Assembly: GCF_003665435.1 (NCBI RefSeq) | Contig: NZ_CP023408.1 | Span: 496,001-560,000 of the forward strand | Source of the DNA: Streptomyces fungicidicus | GTDB lineage: Bacteria > Actinomycetota > Actinomycetes > Streptomycetales > Streptomycetaceae | Direction: 5' to 3' | DNA length: 64,000 nt | In this document: piece after piece, positions 1 to 8,293 of the stretch | Position numbering within the stretch: the first letter of the stretch is position 1 | How the letters are laid out: each line of letters opens with the position of its first letter | Made by a program: the position numbers and the translations under genes | The notes under the pieces: generated by a model | What the model was told of the DNA's origin: nothing | Databases searched by the model: none | The model's input: only the letters and a program-made list of their open reading frames with translations

Positions 1-503
1 CGGGGATGCGGATCCCACACCACGGGCGTGTGCCGCGACACGTCCTCCAGCAACGCGCGCACCGCCCCGGCGGTGTGCCGTCCGTAGTCCGCCACGAGGA
101 CGGCGTGGGCGCCCGCGAGCGCCCCGCGCACCGCGTCGTCCGGCTCGCCGGGCGTCCCGCCTCCCCGGTCGATGCGCACCACCGGCCGGCCGCCCGCCAG
201 CACCCGGGTCTTCACCGGCAGCGTGCCGTGCAGCGGCAGCTCCAGCAGCCCGACCCGGCCGCTGAGCGCACGGCGCACGGCCTCGCTGGCCGGGTCGTCG
301 CCGAGCGCCGTCACCAGCACCACGTCCCGGCCGCCGCGGGCCGCGAGCGCGGCGGCCAGCCCGGCCCCGCCCGGATGCCGGCGGTCACCGGTGACGTCGA
401 CGACCGGGGCCGGCGCGTCCGGGGCCAGCCGGGTGGCTACGCCCTCGATGTCCTCGTCGAGCAGGACGTCCCCCACCACCACCAGCGGTTTCGGACCCGT
501 CAT
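1..503 (-). CDS. PfkB-type heptose-7-phosphate kinase (HldE/RfaE1-like), 3' part cut by window edge
   Basis: Only the first 167 codons are visible, because the frame is still open at base 1. The start ATG (503-501) overlaps the gmhA stop codon (ATGA), so the two are translationally coupled. The N-terminus reads VVVGDVLLDEDIEGVATRL, which resembles the start of RfaE/HldE kinases of the ribokinase (PfkB) fold. A Gly-rich substrate-binding stretch (HPGGAGLAAALAARGG) follows around residue 44, and an MxVxDYG-like VLVADYGRHTAGAV segment lies near residue 140. In the known pathway this enzyme phosphorylates heptose-7-phosphate to the 1,7-bisphosphate, and a C-terminal nucleotidyltransferase domain may follow outside the window. 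The adjacent gmhA strongly supports the role. It could also be another PfkB sugar kinase, and the C-terminus is needed to decide mono- or bifunctionality. Confidence 0.8.
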   Translation of the reverse strand, partial: MTGPKPLVVVGDVLLDEDIEGVATRLAPDAPAPVVDVTGDRRHPGGAGLAAALAARGGRDVVLVTALGDDPASEAVRRALSGRVGLLELPLHGTLPVKTRVLAGGRPVVRIDRGGGTPGEPDDAVRGALAGAHAVLVADYGRHTAGAVRALLEDVSRHTPVVWDPHP

Positions 504-1135
504 GACACCCTCCCGGGAACGGCCGCCGCGGCCGGCGCGAGAGGCGCGGCCACGGCGGCGTCGAAGCACTCGCAGAGCAGGTGCACGGCGACCAGATGCG
601 TCTCCTGGACGGTCGCCGTGCTGCCGGCCTCCACGCACAGCGCCTCGTCGGCGGCCTCCACCAGCGGGTTCGGGCCGGGCCCGGTGAGCGCCCAGACCCG
701 CAGTCCGGCCCGCCGGGCCGTCACCGCCGCCGCGATCAGATTGGCGCTGCGCCCCGAGGTGGACAGCAGCATCAGGACGTCGCCGGGCCGGCCGTGCGCG
801 GTCACCTGACGGGCGTAGACGTGGTCGAAGCCGTAGTCGTTGCCGATGGCCGTGACGCTGGAGGTCTCCGCGTGCAGGGCGAGCGCGGAATAGGCGCGCC
901 GCTCCCGGCGGTAGCGGCCGACCAGCTCGGCGGTCAGATGCTGGGCCTGCGCGGCGCTGCCGCCGTTGCCGGCGGCCAGCAGCCGTCCGCCGTCGGTCAG
1001 GACGGCGGCGAGCCGTCCGCCCCAGTCGGCGATCCGGGGCAGACCGTGCCGGCGGAAGCCGTCCAGGGCCTCCTGGAGCGACCGGCAGTGCAGACGGGCG
1101 GCTTCGAGGGCTTCGGGAGCGGAGTCTTCGGTCAT
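500..1135 (-). CDS. gmhA: Sedoheptulose-7-phosphate isomerase (phosphoheptose isomerase)
   Basis: This 211-aa SIS-domain protein is close to the usual GmhA length (about 190-200). The diagnostic phosphosugar motif AAGNGGSAAQAQHLTAELVG lies near residues 53-72, matching the GNGGSAADAQHxAAEL pattern of GmhA. A second phosphate-binding run, LLSTSGRSANL, lies near residue 115, and a conserved TVQETHL stretch carries the catalytic Glu/His near residues 175-182. The family converts sedoheptulose-7-phosphate to D-glycero-D-manno-heptose-7-phosphate in the cytoplasm, the first committed step to NDP-heptose. The gene sits 91 bp behind the GT4 gene and overlaps the kinase gene downstream, so it is part of the same minus-strand operon. 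Confidence 0.92.
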   Translation of the reverse strand: MTEDSAPEALEAARLHCRSLQEALDGFRRHGLPRIADWGGRLAAVLTDGGRLLAAGNGGSAAQAQHLTAELVGRYRRERRAYSALALHAETSSVTAIGNDYGFDHVYARQVTAHGRPGDVLMLLSTSGRSANLIAAAVTARRAGLRVWALTGPGPNPLVEAADEALCVEAGSTATVQETHLVAVHLLCECFDAAVAAPLAPAAAAVPGRVS

Positions 1136-1226
1136 GGCGTGTCGGGCGCGCCCCCTCGGGGGGACGGCGGCGCGCCCGCACCTCCTTCCAGCGTCGGACG
1201 TCGGCGGACCGGCCCGGCCCGGCGGT

Positions 1227-2474
1227 TCAGCCGGTTCCGGTCGCGGCGGGTTCGGCGTCGAGGACCTCGCAGTACGCCGTCTCGGTGGCCGCGGCGATCC
1301 GCGCCCAGCCGTAGCGGCTGAGCACCCTGCGGCGGCCGGCCGCCCCGCACGCCTCCCGGACCTCCGGGCGGGCCAGCAGCCCGGCGACGGCCCGCGCCAG
1401 CGCCTCGGGGTCGCCCGGCGGCACCAGCCGGCCGGTGGCCGGATCGGCGACCGTGTCGAGCTGGCCGCCGACCGCGCTGGCCACCACCGGACGGCCGCAG
1501 GCCATGGCCTCCAGCGGGACGATCCCGAAGGGCTCGTAGTCGGCGGGGCACAGCACCACGTCGGCGGAGCGCAGCAGCGCCGGCACCCGGGCCGCGTCCA
1601 CCCCGCCGGTGAACCGGACCCGGTCGGCGACGCCCGCGTCCCGCGCCAGGCCGCGCAGCCGGCGCACCTCCGGGTCGTCGTCGAGGCGGTCCGCGCGGGG
1701 CCCGCCGACCACCACCAGCTCCGTGCCGGGGAGCCGGGCCAGCGCGGCCACCGACACCGCCGCACCCTTGCGCGCCACCAGCCGTCCCAGCTGCATCAGC
1801 CGGTACCGGTACGGGCCGCGCGGCGCGGAGGGGCCCAGCGGCGAGAAACGGTCCGGGTCCACGCCGCACGGCACGACCCCGATCCGGTCCGCCGGCACGC
1901 CCATGCGGATCAGCTCCGCGACCTCGTCCCGGCAGGTGGCGATCACCCGGTCGCAGCCGAGCCCCACCTCGACCTCGCAGCCGATCCGTTCCGGCGGACT
2001 GGTGTCGGCGAGCCGCTGGTGCCGGCGCTTCACCGCGCCCAGCGCGTGGTACGTGTGCAGCAGCGGCAGCCCCAGCTCCCGTGCCGCCCCCAGTGAGGCG
2101 AGACCCGACATCCAGTAGTGCGAGTGCGCCAGGTCCGGGGTGCGCGCCCGCCACTCCCGGACCAGCCGGCGTTCGAACTCCTCCATGTACGGCAGCAGCC
2201 GGTCCTTGGGGACCGGTTCCGCGGGACCCGCCGGGACGTGGTGCACCTCGACGCCCTCGCGCAGCGGCACCCGGTCGGGCAGACCGGGCGCGTCGCGGCG
2301 GGTGTGCACGGTGACGCGGTGCCCGCGGTCGGCGAGCGCGCCGGCCAGCGCGGCGACATGGACGTTCTGCCCGCCCGCGTCCACCCCGCCGAGGGTGGCG
2401 AGCGGGCTCGCGTGCTCCGAGACCAGCGCGACGGACAGCACGCCGGGGGAGAGGGGGCCGGAAACCGGGATCAT
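1227..2474 (-). CDS. Glycosyltransferase family 4 (GT-B), MshA/sucrose-synthase-like
   Basis: This is a 415-aa GT-B fold enzyme. The N-terminal donor-loop signature SEHASPLATLGGVDAGGQN (about residues 19-37) is of the MshA/sucrose-phosphate synthase type. The C-terminal half carries the typical YEPFGIVPLEAMACGRPVV element (E-x7-E motif) followed by a GG-containing strand near residues 315-340. ATG 2474 is preceded by a strong GGGAGGTG ribosome site. Members transfer a sugar from an NDP-sugar with retention of configuration. With GmhA and a heptose kinase directly downstream, an NDP-heptose donor is a reasonable inference, but the sequence does not prove donor or acceptor. It is cytoplasmic, with no signal peptide or membrane span. 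Confidence 0.88.
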   Translation of the reverse strand: MIPVSGPLSPGVLSVALVSEHASPLATLGGVDAGGQNVHVAALAGALADRGHRVTVHTRRDAPGLPDRVPLREGVEVHHVPAGPAEPVPKDRLLPYMEEFERRLVREWRARTPDLAHSHYWMSGLASLGAARELGLPLLHTYHALGAVKRRHQRLADTSPPERIGCEVEVGLGCDRVIATCRDEVAELIRMGVPADRIGVVPCGVDPDRFSPLGPSAPRGPYRYRLMQLGRLVARKGAAVSVAALARLPGTELVVVGGPRADRLDDDPEVRRLRGLARDAGVADRVRFTGGVDAARVPALLRSADVVLCPADYEPFGIVPLEAMACGRPVVASAVGGQLDTVADPATGRLVPPGDPEALARAVAGLLARPEVREACGAAGRRRVLSRYGWARIAAATETAYCEVLDAEPAATGTG

Positions 2475-2556
2475 GCGGGCACCTCCCTGGTCGCACGCCG
2501 TGACAGCGTCTTCATACGGCCGCTCCCGAGTCCGTCGGTCCCGTCCGTCGTGCCCG

Positions 2557-3621
2557 TCATGAGGTCAGCCGTTCGACGGCCGGCGCACGGTGCGCGGGCG
2601 TGGGGTCCGCGGCCCGGTGCGGGCGGTACCGCGCCCCGCGGTGGAGGACGTGGCCGCGCAGCCAGTGCCAGGTCGCGGCGGGCGGGACGAGGGCGCTGGT
2701 GACCGCCATGGTGACGATCTCCGCACGGGTGCGCGGTCCCGGCAGGATCCGGGCGAGGGCGAACTCGGCGGTCCCCGCCAGCCATCCGGCGGCGCACACC
2801 GCCGCCGCGGGCCGGCGGCCGGACAGCGCGCACACCGCGGCCGCCAGCCCCGCGCCGGTCACCGCCAGATGCAGCGGCAGACGGCCCCGGGGCGCCTCGG
2901 CCCGCCGCCACCAGCCGCGGCCGTGCAGCCGGGTCATCAGCACGTCGTCGGCGTTGCCCGCCTGGAGCCGTACCGAGATCCAGCGCCCGGCGGGCCGTAC
3001 CGGATGCGTCGTCAGACGGCGGCCCGTGGACAGCGACCAGCCGGCGTCGAGCACCCGCAGCGCCAGGTCCGCGTCCTCCCGGAACGCCCTGCGGAACCGC
3101 TCGTCGAAACCGCCCACGGCCTCCAGCGCCCGCCGCCGGTACGCCATGTCGGCGGTTATCCAGCGGGCCCCGGCGAGACCGGCGGTGCCCCGCTCCCAGT
3201 CGGTGGGCGCCCGGTCCGGCGGCAGGGGCACCTCGATCCGGGCGGTGATCCCGGCGGTCGCGACGCTCGCCCCGGCGAGGTCGAGGGCGAGATCGTCGGC
3301 CCAGGTGGGGCCGGGCACCACGTCGTCGTCGAGGAAGACGATCCACGGGGTGTCCCCGGCCACCCGCCACCCGGTGTTGCGGGCGGCGGCCGGACCCCTC
3401 GCCCCGCCCGGCACCACGACGGTGCGCGAGCGCAGCGAGGGCGGGACGGCGGCCGTCAGGGGCGGGCCGGCCGGGTCCGGCCGGTCGTCGACCAGCACGA
3501 CCCGCACCGGTCCGGGCCCGTCCGCCTCGGCCAGCGCCCGCAGGCACCGGCCCAGTTCGGGCCTGCCCAGCGTGGGCACCACCACCGCGTACTCCCCGTT
3601 CGGGGCCGCCGGGCCGGTCAT
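2557..3621 (-). CDS. Glycosyltransferase family 2 with C-terminal membrane segments
   Basis: This is a 354-aa GT-A fold enzyme. It opens with YAVVVPTLGRPELGRCLRAL, then a nucleotide-binding VVLVDDRPD strand, and the metal-binding acidic motif IVFLDDDVVPGPTW near residue 100. A conserved GGFDERF...EDADLALR acceptor-site segment follows near residues 175-195. Two hydrophobic Ala/Leu-rich stretches (about residues 255-300) suggest peripheral or integral membrane contact. The start ATG 3621 overlaps the stop of the carbamoyltransferase (ATGA), which fixes the start and shows coupling. An in-frame upstream extension inside the preceding gene is Arg/Pro-rich and was rejected. Inference: it adds one sugar to the glycan built by this operon. 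Confidence 0.87.
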   Translation of the reverse strand: MTGPAAPNGEYAVVVPTLGRPELGRCLRALAEADGPGPVRVVLVDDRPDPAGPPLTAAVPPSLRSRTVVVPGGARGPAAARNTGWRVAGDTPWIVFLDDDVVPGPTWADDLALDLAGASVATAGITARIEVPLPPDRAPTDWERGTAGLAGARWITADMAYRRRALEAVGGFDERFRRAFREDADLALRVLDAGWSLSTGRRLTTHPVRPAGRWISVRLQAGNADDVLMTRLHGRGWWRRAEAPRGRLPLHLAVTGAGLAAAVCALSGRRPAAAVCAAGWLAGTAEFALARILPGPRTRAEIVTMAVTSALVPPAATWHWLRGHVLHRGARYRPHRAADPTPAHRAPAVERLTS

Positions 3622-5285
3622 CGGGTCACCTCGTCCTCGTCGCGGGAACGGAACAGATCGCCGCGCCGGACCGCGTACGGGCCGATCGCCAGAAGGTCGA
3701 CGGGGGAGGAGCCGAAGCACTCCAGGGCGTCGCGGGGATCGTCCACCATCGGCCGGCCCGCCGTGTTCAGGCTCGTGTTGACGACCACCGGCAGCCCGGT
3801 CAGCCGCTCGAACTCACCCAGCATCCGGGCCACCAGCGGCTCGCGCGCCGCGTCGACCGTCTGGACGCGGGCGGTGCCGTCGACGTGCACCACGGCGGGC
3901 ACGCGGTCCCGCCAGGCGGGGGCCACGTCGTGCACGAACAGCATGTACGGGCTGGGCAGCGGCCCGTCGAAGATCTCGGCGGCGCGGTCGGCGAGCACCA
4001 TCGGCGCGACCGGCCGGAACTGCTCCCGCCCCTTCACGTCGTTGAGGCGCTCCAGATTTCCGGCGTGCCCGGGGTGGGCCAGCAGCGACCGGTGGCCGAG
4101 TGCCCGGGGACCGTACTCGCCGCGCCCCTGGAACCAGGCGACGACGCCGTTGTCCGCCAGCGTCCGGGCCACGGTGGCGGCGATGTCCGCCGGCCGTTCG
4201 AAGGGGACGGCGGCCGTCTTCAGCCACGCCCCCAGCTCCGCGTCGGACCAGTCCCTGCCCAGGTCGGCCCCGGTCATCGGCTCGGGCTCGTCACCGGCGC
4301 CGGCGGACAGCAGCAGGGCGCCGCCGAGGGCGGTCCCGGCGTCGCCCGCCGCGGGCTGCACCCACACCCGGGAGAACGGTCCCTCGCGGGCGACGCGGGA
4401 GTTGGCGACGCAGTTCAGCGCCACGCCCCCGGCGAGGGTGAGCACCCGGTCGTGGGTCCGGCCGTGCAGCCAGCGCACCAGGTCCAGCAGGGTCTCCTCC
4501 AGCACGGCCTGGGCGCTCGCCGCGACATCGGCGTGGTCCCGGCTCCACGGTTCGTCCGGGCGGCGCGGCGCGCACAGCTCGTGCCAGGGCACGCCGGTGG
4601 CGTGGAAGCCGCCGTCACCTGTCGGATACACGTGACGGCGCAGTTCGGGCAGCATGCGCGGGGTGCCGTGGGAGGCGAGGGCCATCACCTTGAACTCGTC
4701 GGAGGAGCGCAGGAATCCGAGGTGCTCGGTCAGTTCCTCGTAGACCAGGCCGAGCGAGTGCGGGAGGTCCTGCGCGTGCAGGGGCTCGAGCCGGTCGCCC
4801 ACGCGGCGTGCGGCGAGGTGCGAGGCGCGTTCGCCGCGGCCGTCCAGCACGAGGACGGAGCAGTCGCCGGCGTCCGGCGCGGCGAAGGCGCCGGAGGCGG
4901 CGTGCGCCATGTGGTGCGGTACGAAGCGGACGGCGCCCGGGTCGAGTCCGGGCAGTGCGGTCCGCAGGAAGCCGGGGGCTTCCCGCGCGTAGGTGAGCCG
5001 CAGGTGGTCCCACGGGTCGTCGAGCCCCATGGCGTCGGCGGGGCGGGCGAGCGCCGGGTCGAAGGAGTAGGCGACCGCGTCGACGTCCTGGGGACGCAGC
5101 CCGGCCCGCTTCAGGCACCAGGCGGCGGCCAGCTCGGGCAGTTCCCAGGCGGAGAAGGGCAGGGGGCGCTTGCCGTGCTTGCGCCGGGAGAACCGTTCCT
5201 CCTCCGCGGCGGCGACGGTCCGTCCGTCGATCACCAGGGCGGCTGCGGGATCGTGGAAGAGGGCGTTGATGCCGAGGATGCGCAT
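3618..5285 (-). CDS. Carbamoyltransferase, NodU/CmcH family
   Basis: This 555-aa protein has the usual two-lobed layout. An N-terminal Kae1-like ASKHA ATPase domain begins MRILGINALFHDPAAAL and contains EEERFSRRKHGKR near residues 30-42 and VPHHMAHAASG near residue 118 with the metal-binding His pair. LAGGVALNCVANSR lies near residue 285. The C-terminal YrdC-like part contains WFQGRGEYGPRALGHRS and the VVNTSLN motif near residues 505-515. The family uses carbamoyl phosphate and ATP to form carbamoyl-AMP and O-carbamoylate a hydroxyl, often on a sugar (NodU, TobZ). It lies 19 bp downstream of the epimerase and overlaps the GT2 gene. A carbamoylated sugar in the product is therefore a good inference. 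A complete, intact member. Confidence 0.93.
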   Translation of the reverse strand: MRILGINALFHDPAAALVIDGRTVAAAEEERFSRRKHGKRPLPFSAWELPELAAAWCLKRAGLRPQDVDAVAYSFDPALARPADAMGLDDPWDHLRLTYAREAPGFLRTALPGLDPGAVRFVPHHMAHAASGAFAAPDAGDCSVLVLDGRGERASHLAARRVGDRLEPLHAQDLPHSLGLVYEELTEHLGFLRSSDEFKVMALASHGTPRMLPELRRHVYPTGDGGFHATGVPWHELCAPRRPDEPWSRDHADVAASAQAVLEETLLDLVRWLHGRTHDRVLTLAGGVALNCVANSRVAREGPFSRVWVQPAAGDAGTALGGALLLSAGAGDEPEPMTGADLGRDWSDAELGAWLKTAAVPFERPADIAATVARTLADNGVVAWFQGRGEYGPRALGHRSLLAHPGHAGNLERLNDVKGREQFRPVAPMVLADRAAEIFDGPLPSPYMLFVHDVAPAWRDRVPAVVHVDGTARVQTVDAAREPLVARMLGEFERLTGLPVVVNTSLNTAGRPMVDDPRDALECFGSSPVDLLAIGPYAVRRGDLFRSRDEDEVTR

Positions 5286-5304
5286 GGGCGGACGGGCCTT
5301 TCGC

Positions 5305-6267
5305 TCAGCGGCCGGCTTCGGACCGGAACCAGTCGATCGTGCGGCGCAGCCCCTCCTCGGCGGCCACATGGGGTTCCCAGCCGAGCTTGTCGCGGGCCAG
5401 CGTGATGTCCGGACAGCGCACGGCCGGGTCGTCCACCGGGCGCTCGATGTGGCGGACCTCCGAACGGGAACCGGCCAGCGCGATGACGAGGCGTGCCAGG
5501 CCCAGCATGGTGAGCTCACCGGGGTTGCCGATGTTGACGGGGCCGCGCATGCCGTGGGCGGCCGCCGCGAGGACGCCGGACACCGTGTCGTGGACGTAGC
5601 ACAGCGAGCGGGTCTGCCGGCCGTCCCCGGTGACGGTGAGGGGCTCGCCGGCCAGGGCCTGCCGCACGAAGGTCGGCACGGCGCGCCCGTCGTGGCCGCG
5701 CATCCGCGGTCCGTAGGTGTTGAACAGCCGCACGATGCAGGTGTCGGTGCCGTGGGCCTCCGCGTGGGCGGTGGTCAGCGCCTCGCCGAAGCGCTTGGCC
5801 TCGTCGTAGACGCTGCGCGGGCCGACGGGGTTGACGTTGCCCCAGTACCGCTCGTCCTGAGGGTTCTGCTGGGGGTCGCCGTAGACCTCCGAGGTGGAGG
5901 CGAGGACGAAGCGGGCCCCGGCCCGCCGGGCGAGTTCGAGGGCGTTGCGGGTGCCGAGGCTGCCCGTCTCCATCGTGTGCAGCGGCAGCCGCAGATAGTC
6001 GGCGGGGGAGGCGGGCGAGGCGAAGTGCAGGACGAGGTCGGGCGACCTGCTCACCGGCAGCTCCTCCGCCACGTTGGCCTGGACGAGCGTGAACCCGGGC
6101 CGTTCGAGCAGGGGGGAGACGTTCTCCGGCCGGCCGGTGCTGAAGTCGTCCACGCAGGTGACGGCGGCGCCCGCGTCGAGCAGGGCGGCGCACAGATGGG
6201 AGCCCACGAATCCCGCGCCGCCGGTGACGACGGCGTGCTCCCAGTTCCTGGATATGGCGCTGGTCAT
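5305..6267 (-). CDS. NAD-dependent sugar-nucleotide epimerase/decarboxylase (extended SDR)
   Basis: This 320-aa extended short-chain dehydrogenase shows the NAD-binding motif VVTGGAGFVGSHL (residues 13-25), an acidic CVDDFSTGR loop that fits NAD(H) and sugar-nucleotide binding, the catalytic Ser/Thr in LASTSEVYGDP, and the YDEAKRFGE (YxxxK) motif. RLFNTYGPRM is typical of the UDP-glucuronate decarboxylase/dTDP-glucose 4,6-dehydratase branch, and the protein most resembles UDP-xylose synthase-like enzymes. It is the first gene of the minus-strand sugar operon and probably supplies an activated sugar to the two glycosyltransferases. The substrate cannot be fixed from sequence; UDP-glucuronate or a heptose nucleotide are both possible. 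Confidence 0.9.
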   Translation of the reverse strand: MTSAISRNWEHAVVTGGAGFVGSHLCAALLDAGAAVTCVDDFSTGRPENVSPLLERPGFTLVQANVAEELPVSRSPDLVLHFASPASPADYLRLPLHTMETGSLGTRNALELARRAGARFVLASTSEVYGDPQQNPQDERYWGNVNPVGPRSVYDEAKRFGEALTTAHAEAHGTDTCIVRLFNTYGPRMRGHDGRAVPTFVRQALAGEPLTVTGDGRQTRSLCYVHDTVSGVLAAAAHGMRGPVNIGNPGELTMLGLARLVIALAGSRSEVRHIERPVDDPAVRCPDITLARDKLGWEPHVAAEEGLRRTIDWFRSEAGR

Positions 6268-6718
6268 GCCCCACACCCTGACCCCGCCCACCACCCCCCG
6301 GCACGACCGCCTACTGCATTCCGGTGAATGACGGAACGTGACCACCCACCCCAACCGCCCCCTCCGCGCCCACCCGCACCAGGGGCACGACTGCCCGCGG
6401 CACACCGCAGCCGGGCCGCGACGGTGACCGCCTGCCGGGCCTGCGCCTCGCAGAGCGCGACGGCCGGCGTCCCGCCGGGCGTGGGAAAGGAACGTGTCAG
6501 CCATCGCGCTGTCGCCGCGATGACCGGGGAAAGATCTGCCCGCACTGCCGGGCCGCCCGAGTCGCTGGGGTGAAAGGGACCGCGCGGCACGCTGGTAGCC
6601 GCCCCGCCCACCCGGACATGACCCCGGCCTCCTCCGGCACGTAACCTCGGCCACGCCCGAACGGGTGCCCCGCTCGCGCCCCGAGTGTCCCCGCGGACCC
6701 GCGGGGCACCCGGCGGCC
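6268..6718. other. Divergent intergenic region between sugar operon and P450 gene
   Basis: This is about 450 bp between two divergent genes. I see no convincing coding frame: the open frames are Gly/Arg/Pro-rich with no start context. The stretch near 6311-6350 is less GC-rich than its surroundings and would hold the minus-strand operon promoter. Runs such as GGGAAAGGAACGTGTC near 6482 have purine-rich character but no clear promoter pair can be assigned. No tRNA-like or strong hairpin structure was found. Confidence 0.4.
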
Positions 6719-7978
6719 ATGGACGTACTCAGCCGCCCCCTGATCGACCGCACCCTGCCGCTGCTGGCCGAGGGCTACGCCTGGCTGCCCAACCGGATGC
6801 GCGACACGCCCGGCCCGGTCGTCCGCACCCGGATCCTCGGCCGGCCCGCGCTCGCCCTGCGCGGCCCCGAAGCGGTGCGGTTCTTCTACGACGAGGGGAA
6901 CGTGCACCGCCACCGGGCCATCCCCGAGCCCGTGCTCGCCACCCTGTTCGGCCACGGGGCGGTGCACACCCTCGACGGCGCCGCCCACCGGGCCCGCAAG
7001 TCCCTGTTCCTGCCGCTGCTGGAGCCCGGCCGGATCGCCGGCCTCGTCGAACACACCACCGCGGCCTGGGACGACGCCGTGCCCGAGTGGAGCCGGCGCG
7101 GCTCCGTCGTGCTGTTCGACGAGGCGAGCAGGGTGCTCTGCGCGGGTGTCCACCGCTGGGCGGGCATACCCCTGGACGACTCCGGCTCCGACGCCGGGGC
7201 GACCGCCCGCGACATGATCGCCATGGTCGACGGCTTCGCCACCGCCGGCCCCCGCCATCTGCGGGCCCGCCGCGCCCGGGCCCGGCAGGAGGAGCGGCTG
7301 GGTCGGCTCGTGCGCGACGTGCGGACCGGCACCGTCACCGCTCCCGCGGACTCGGTCCTGGAACTGGTGTGCCGTCACCGTGACGCGGGCGGCGAGCCGC
7401 TCGACGAGAAGACCGCCGCGGTGGAACTGCTCAACGTCGTCCGCCCGACGACGGCCGTCCCCTGGTTCGTCGCCTTCACCGCGCACGCCCTGCACACCTG
7501 GCCGGAACACCGCGCGCCGCTCGCGGAAGGGGATCCCCCGTTCACCGCCGCGTTCGCCCACGAGGTGCGCCGCTTCTACCCGTTCGTGCCGTTCCTCGGC
7601 GGCCTGGCAGCCCGGGACCTGTACTGGAGGGGCGAGTGGATCCCGGCCGGGGGACTGGTGGTGCTCGACGTCTACGGCCAGAACCACGACGAGTCGCTGT
7701 GGGGCGACCCCTACGCCTTCCGGCCGCGGCGCTTCCTCGAACGGCCCGTGCAGCGCGACGAGCTGATACCGCAGGGCGGCGGCGACCCGGCCACCGGACA
7801 CCGCTGCCCCGGCGAGGGCGTCACCGTCGGCGTGCTGGAGGCGCTCGCGGTGCGGCTCGCCCGGATGGAGTACACGGTGCCGGAACAGAATCTGGCGATC
7901 CCGCTGCACCGCGTACCGACCCGCCCGCAGAGCGGAGTTCTGCTGTCCGGCGTCCGCCCGCCCGCCGTCTCCCCGTGA
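6719..7978 (+). CDS. Cytochrome P450 of the CYP152 (fatty-acid peroxygenase) type
   Basis: This 419-aa protein has the hallmarks of H2O2-using CYP152 enzymes rather than ordinary monooxygenases. The normally acid-alcohol I-helix pair is replaced by Arg242-Pro243 in LLNVVRPTTAVPW, the numbering and motif of P450-BSbeta and OleT. The haem Cys is Cys363 in GGGDPATGHRCPGEG. The N-terminus (RPLIDRTLPLLAEGYAWL) is also family-typical and supports ATG 6719 over an upstream in-frame ATG. Known members hydroxylate or decarboxylate free fatty acids at the alpha/beta carbon using peroxide and need no redox partner. It lies 122 bp upstream of the small-peptide cassette in the same direction. Whether it belongs to that pathway is inference. 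Confidence 0.9.
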   Translation: MDVLSRPLIDRTLPLLAEGYAWLPNRMRDTPGPVVRTRILGRPALALRGPEAVRFFYDEGNVHRHRAIPEPVLATLFGHGAVHTLDGAAHRARKSLFLPLLEPGRIAGLVEHTTAAWDDAVPEWSRRGSVVLFDEASRVLCAGVHRWAGIPLDDSGSDAGATARDMIAMVDGFATAGPRHLRARRARARQEERLGRLVRDVRTGTVTAPADSVLELVCRHRDAGGEPLDEKTAAVELLNVVRPTTAVPWFVAFTAHALHTWPEHRAPLAEGDPPFTAAFAHEVRRFYPFVPFLGGLAARDLYWRGEWIPAGGLVVLDVYGQNHDESLWGDPYAFRPRRFLERPVQRDELIPQGGGDPATGHRCPGEGVTVGVLEALAVRLARMEYTVPEQNLAIPLHRVPTRPQSGVLLSGVRPPAVSP

Positions 7979-8028
7979 TGCCGCGAACTGTCGGCACGTT
8001 GAAGAAGTGACGAAAGTAAGTTCAGGAA

Positions 8029-8085
8029 AAGTGGAGTGATTTGTCCGATATGGGTGATTCGATTGGGGACAGGAATCCTCCACTT
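8029..8085 (+). promoter_or_regulatory. Low-GC leader with inverted repeat upstream of peptide cassette
   Basis: The 122 bp between the P450 stop and the peptide start are visibly AT-richer than flanking DNA. They contain 8-bp perfect inverted arms (AAGTGGAG at 8029-8036 and CTCCACTT at 8078-8085) separated by 41 nt. TTCAGG also occurs beside both arms. This could be an operator pair, or a leader hairpin ending just before the GGGAG ribosome site of the peptide gene. No clean -35/-10 pair was recognised. Confidence 0.4.
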
Positions 8086-8100
8086 CAGGGAGATGGTGTC

Positions 8101-8289
8101 ATGCGTTCCGACCAGAAGGTCCTCGAGGAACTCACCGCGATCCAGGCCGCCGACATCGAGGCGGCACTGGACCCGGCCGAGACGGACGGCGTGTACCGCG
8201 ACAGCCGTGAGTGCGCCGCCCTGGCCCTGGCCGGCGGATCGGGCGGGCTCCTCCTGTCGCCGCCGGCCCCCCGCCCGAAGAAGGGCTGA
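8101..8289 (+). CDS. 62-aa peptide heading the cassette; candidate precursor peptide
   Basis: I do not recognise this protein. ATG 8101 follows a well-placed GGGAG (8088-8092). The N-terminal two thirds are acidic and helix-prone (KVLEELTAIQAADIEAALDP), like a leader peptide. The C-terminal third is neutral to basic with a Gly-Gly-Ser-Gly-Gly turn near residue 45, a hydrophobic LLLS patch and a Pro-rich PPAPRPKKG tail. There is one Cys (residue 38) and one Tyr (residue 32). Only 4 nt separate it from the next gene, and the following four genes overlap one another, so it is the first cistron of one operon. A ribosomally made precursor is the attractive reading. A small regulatory or structural protein is equally possible on present evidence. 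Confidence 0.6.
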   Translation: MRSDQKVLEELTAIQAADIEAALDPAETDGVYRDSRECAALALAGGSGGLLLSPPAPRPKKG

Positions 8290-8293
8290 ACGA

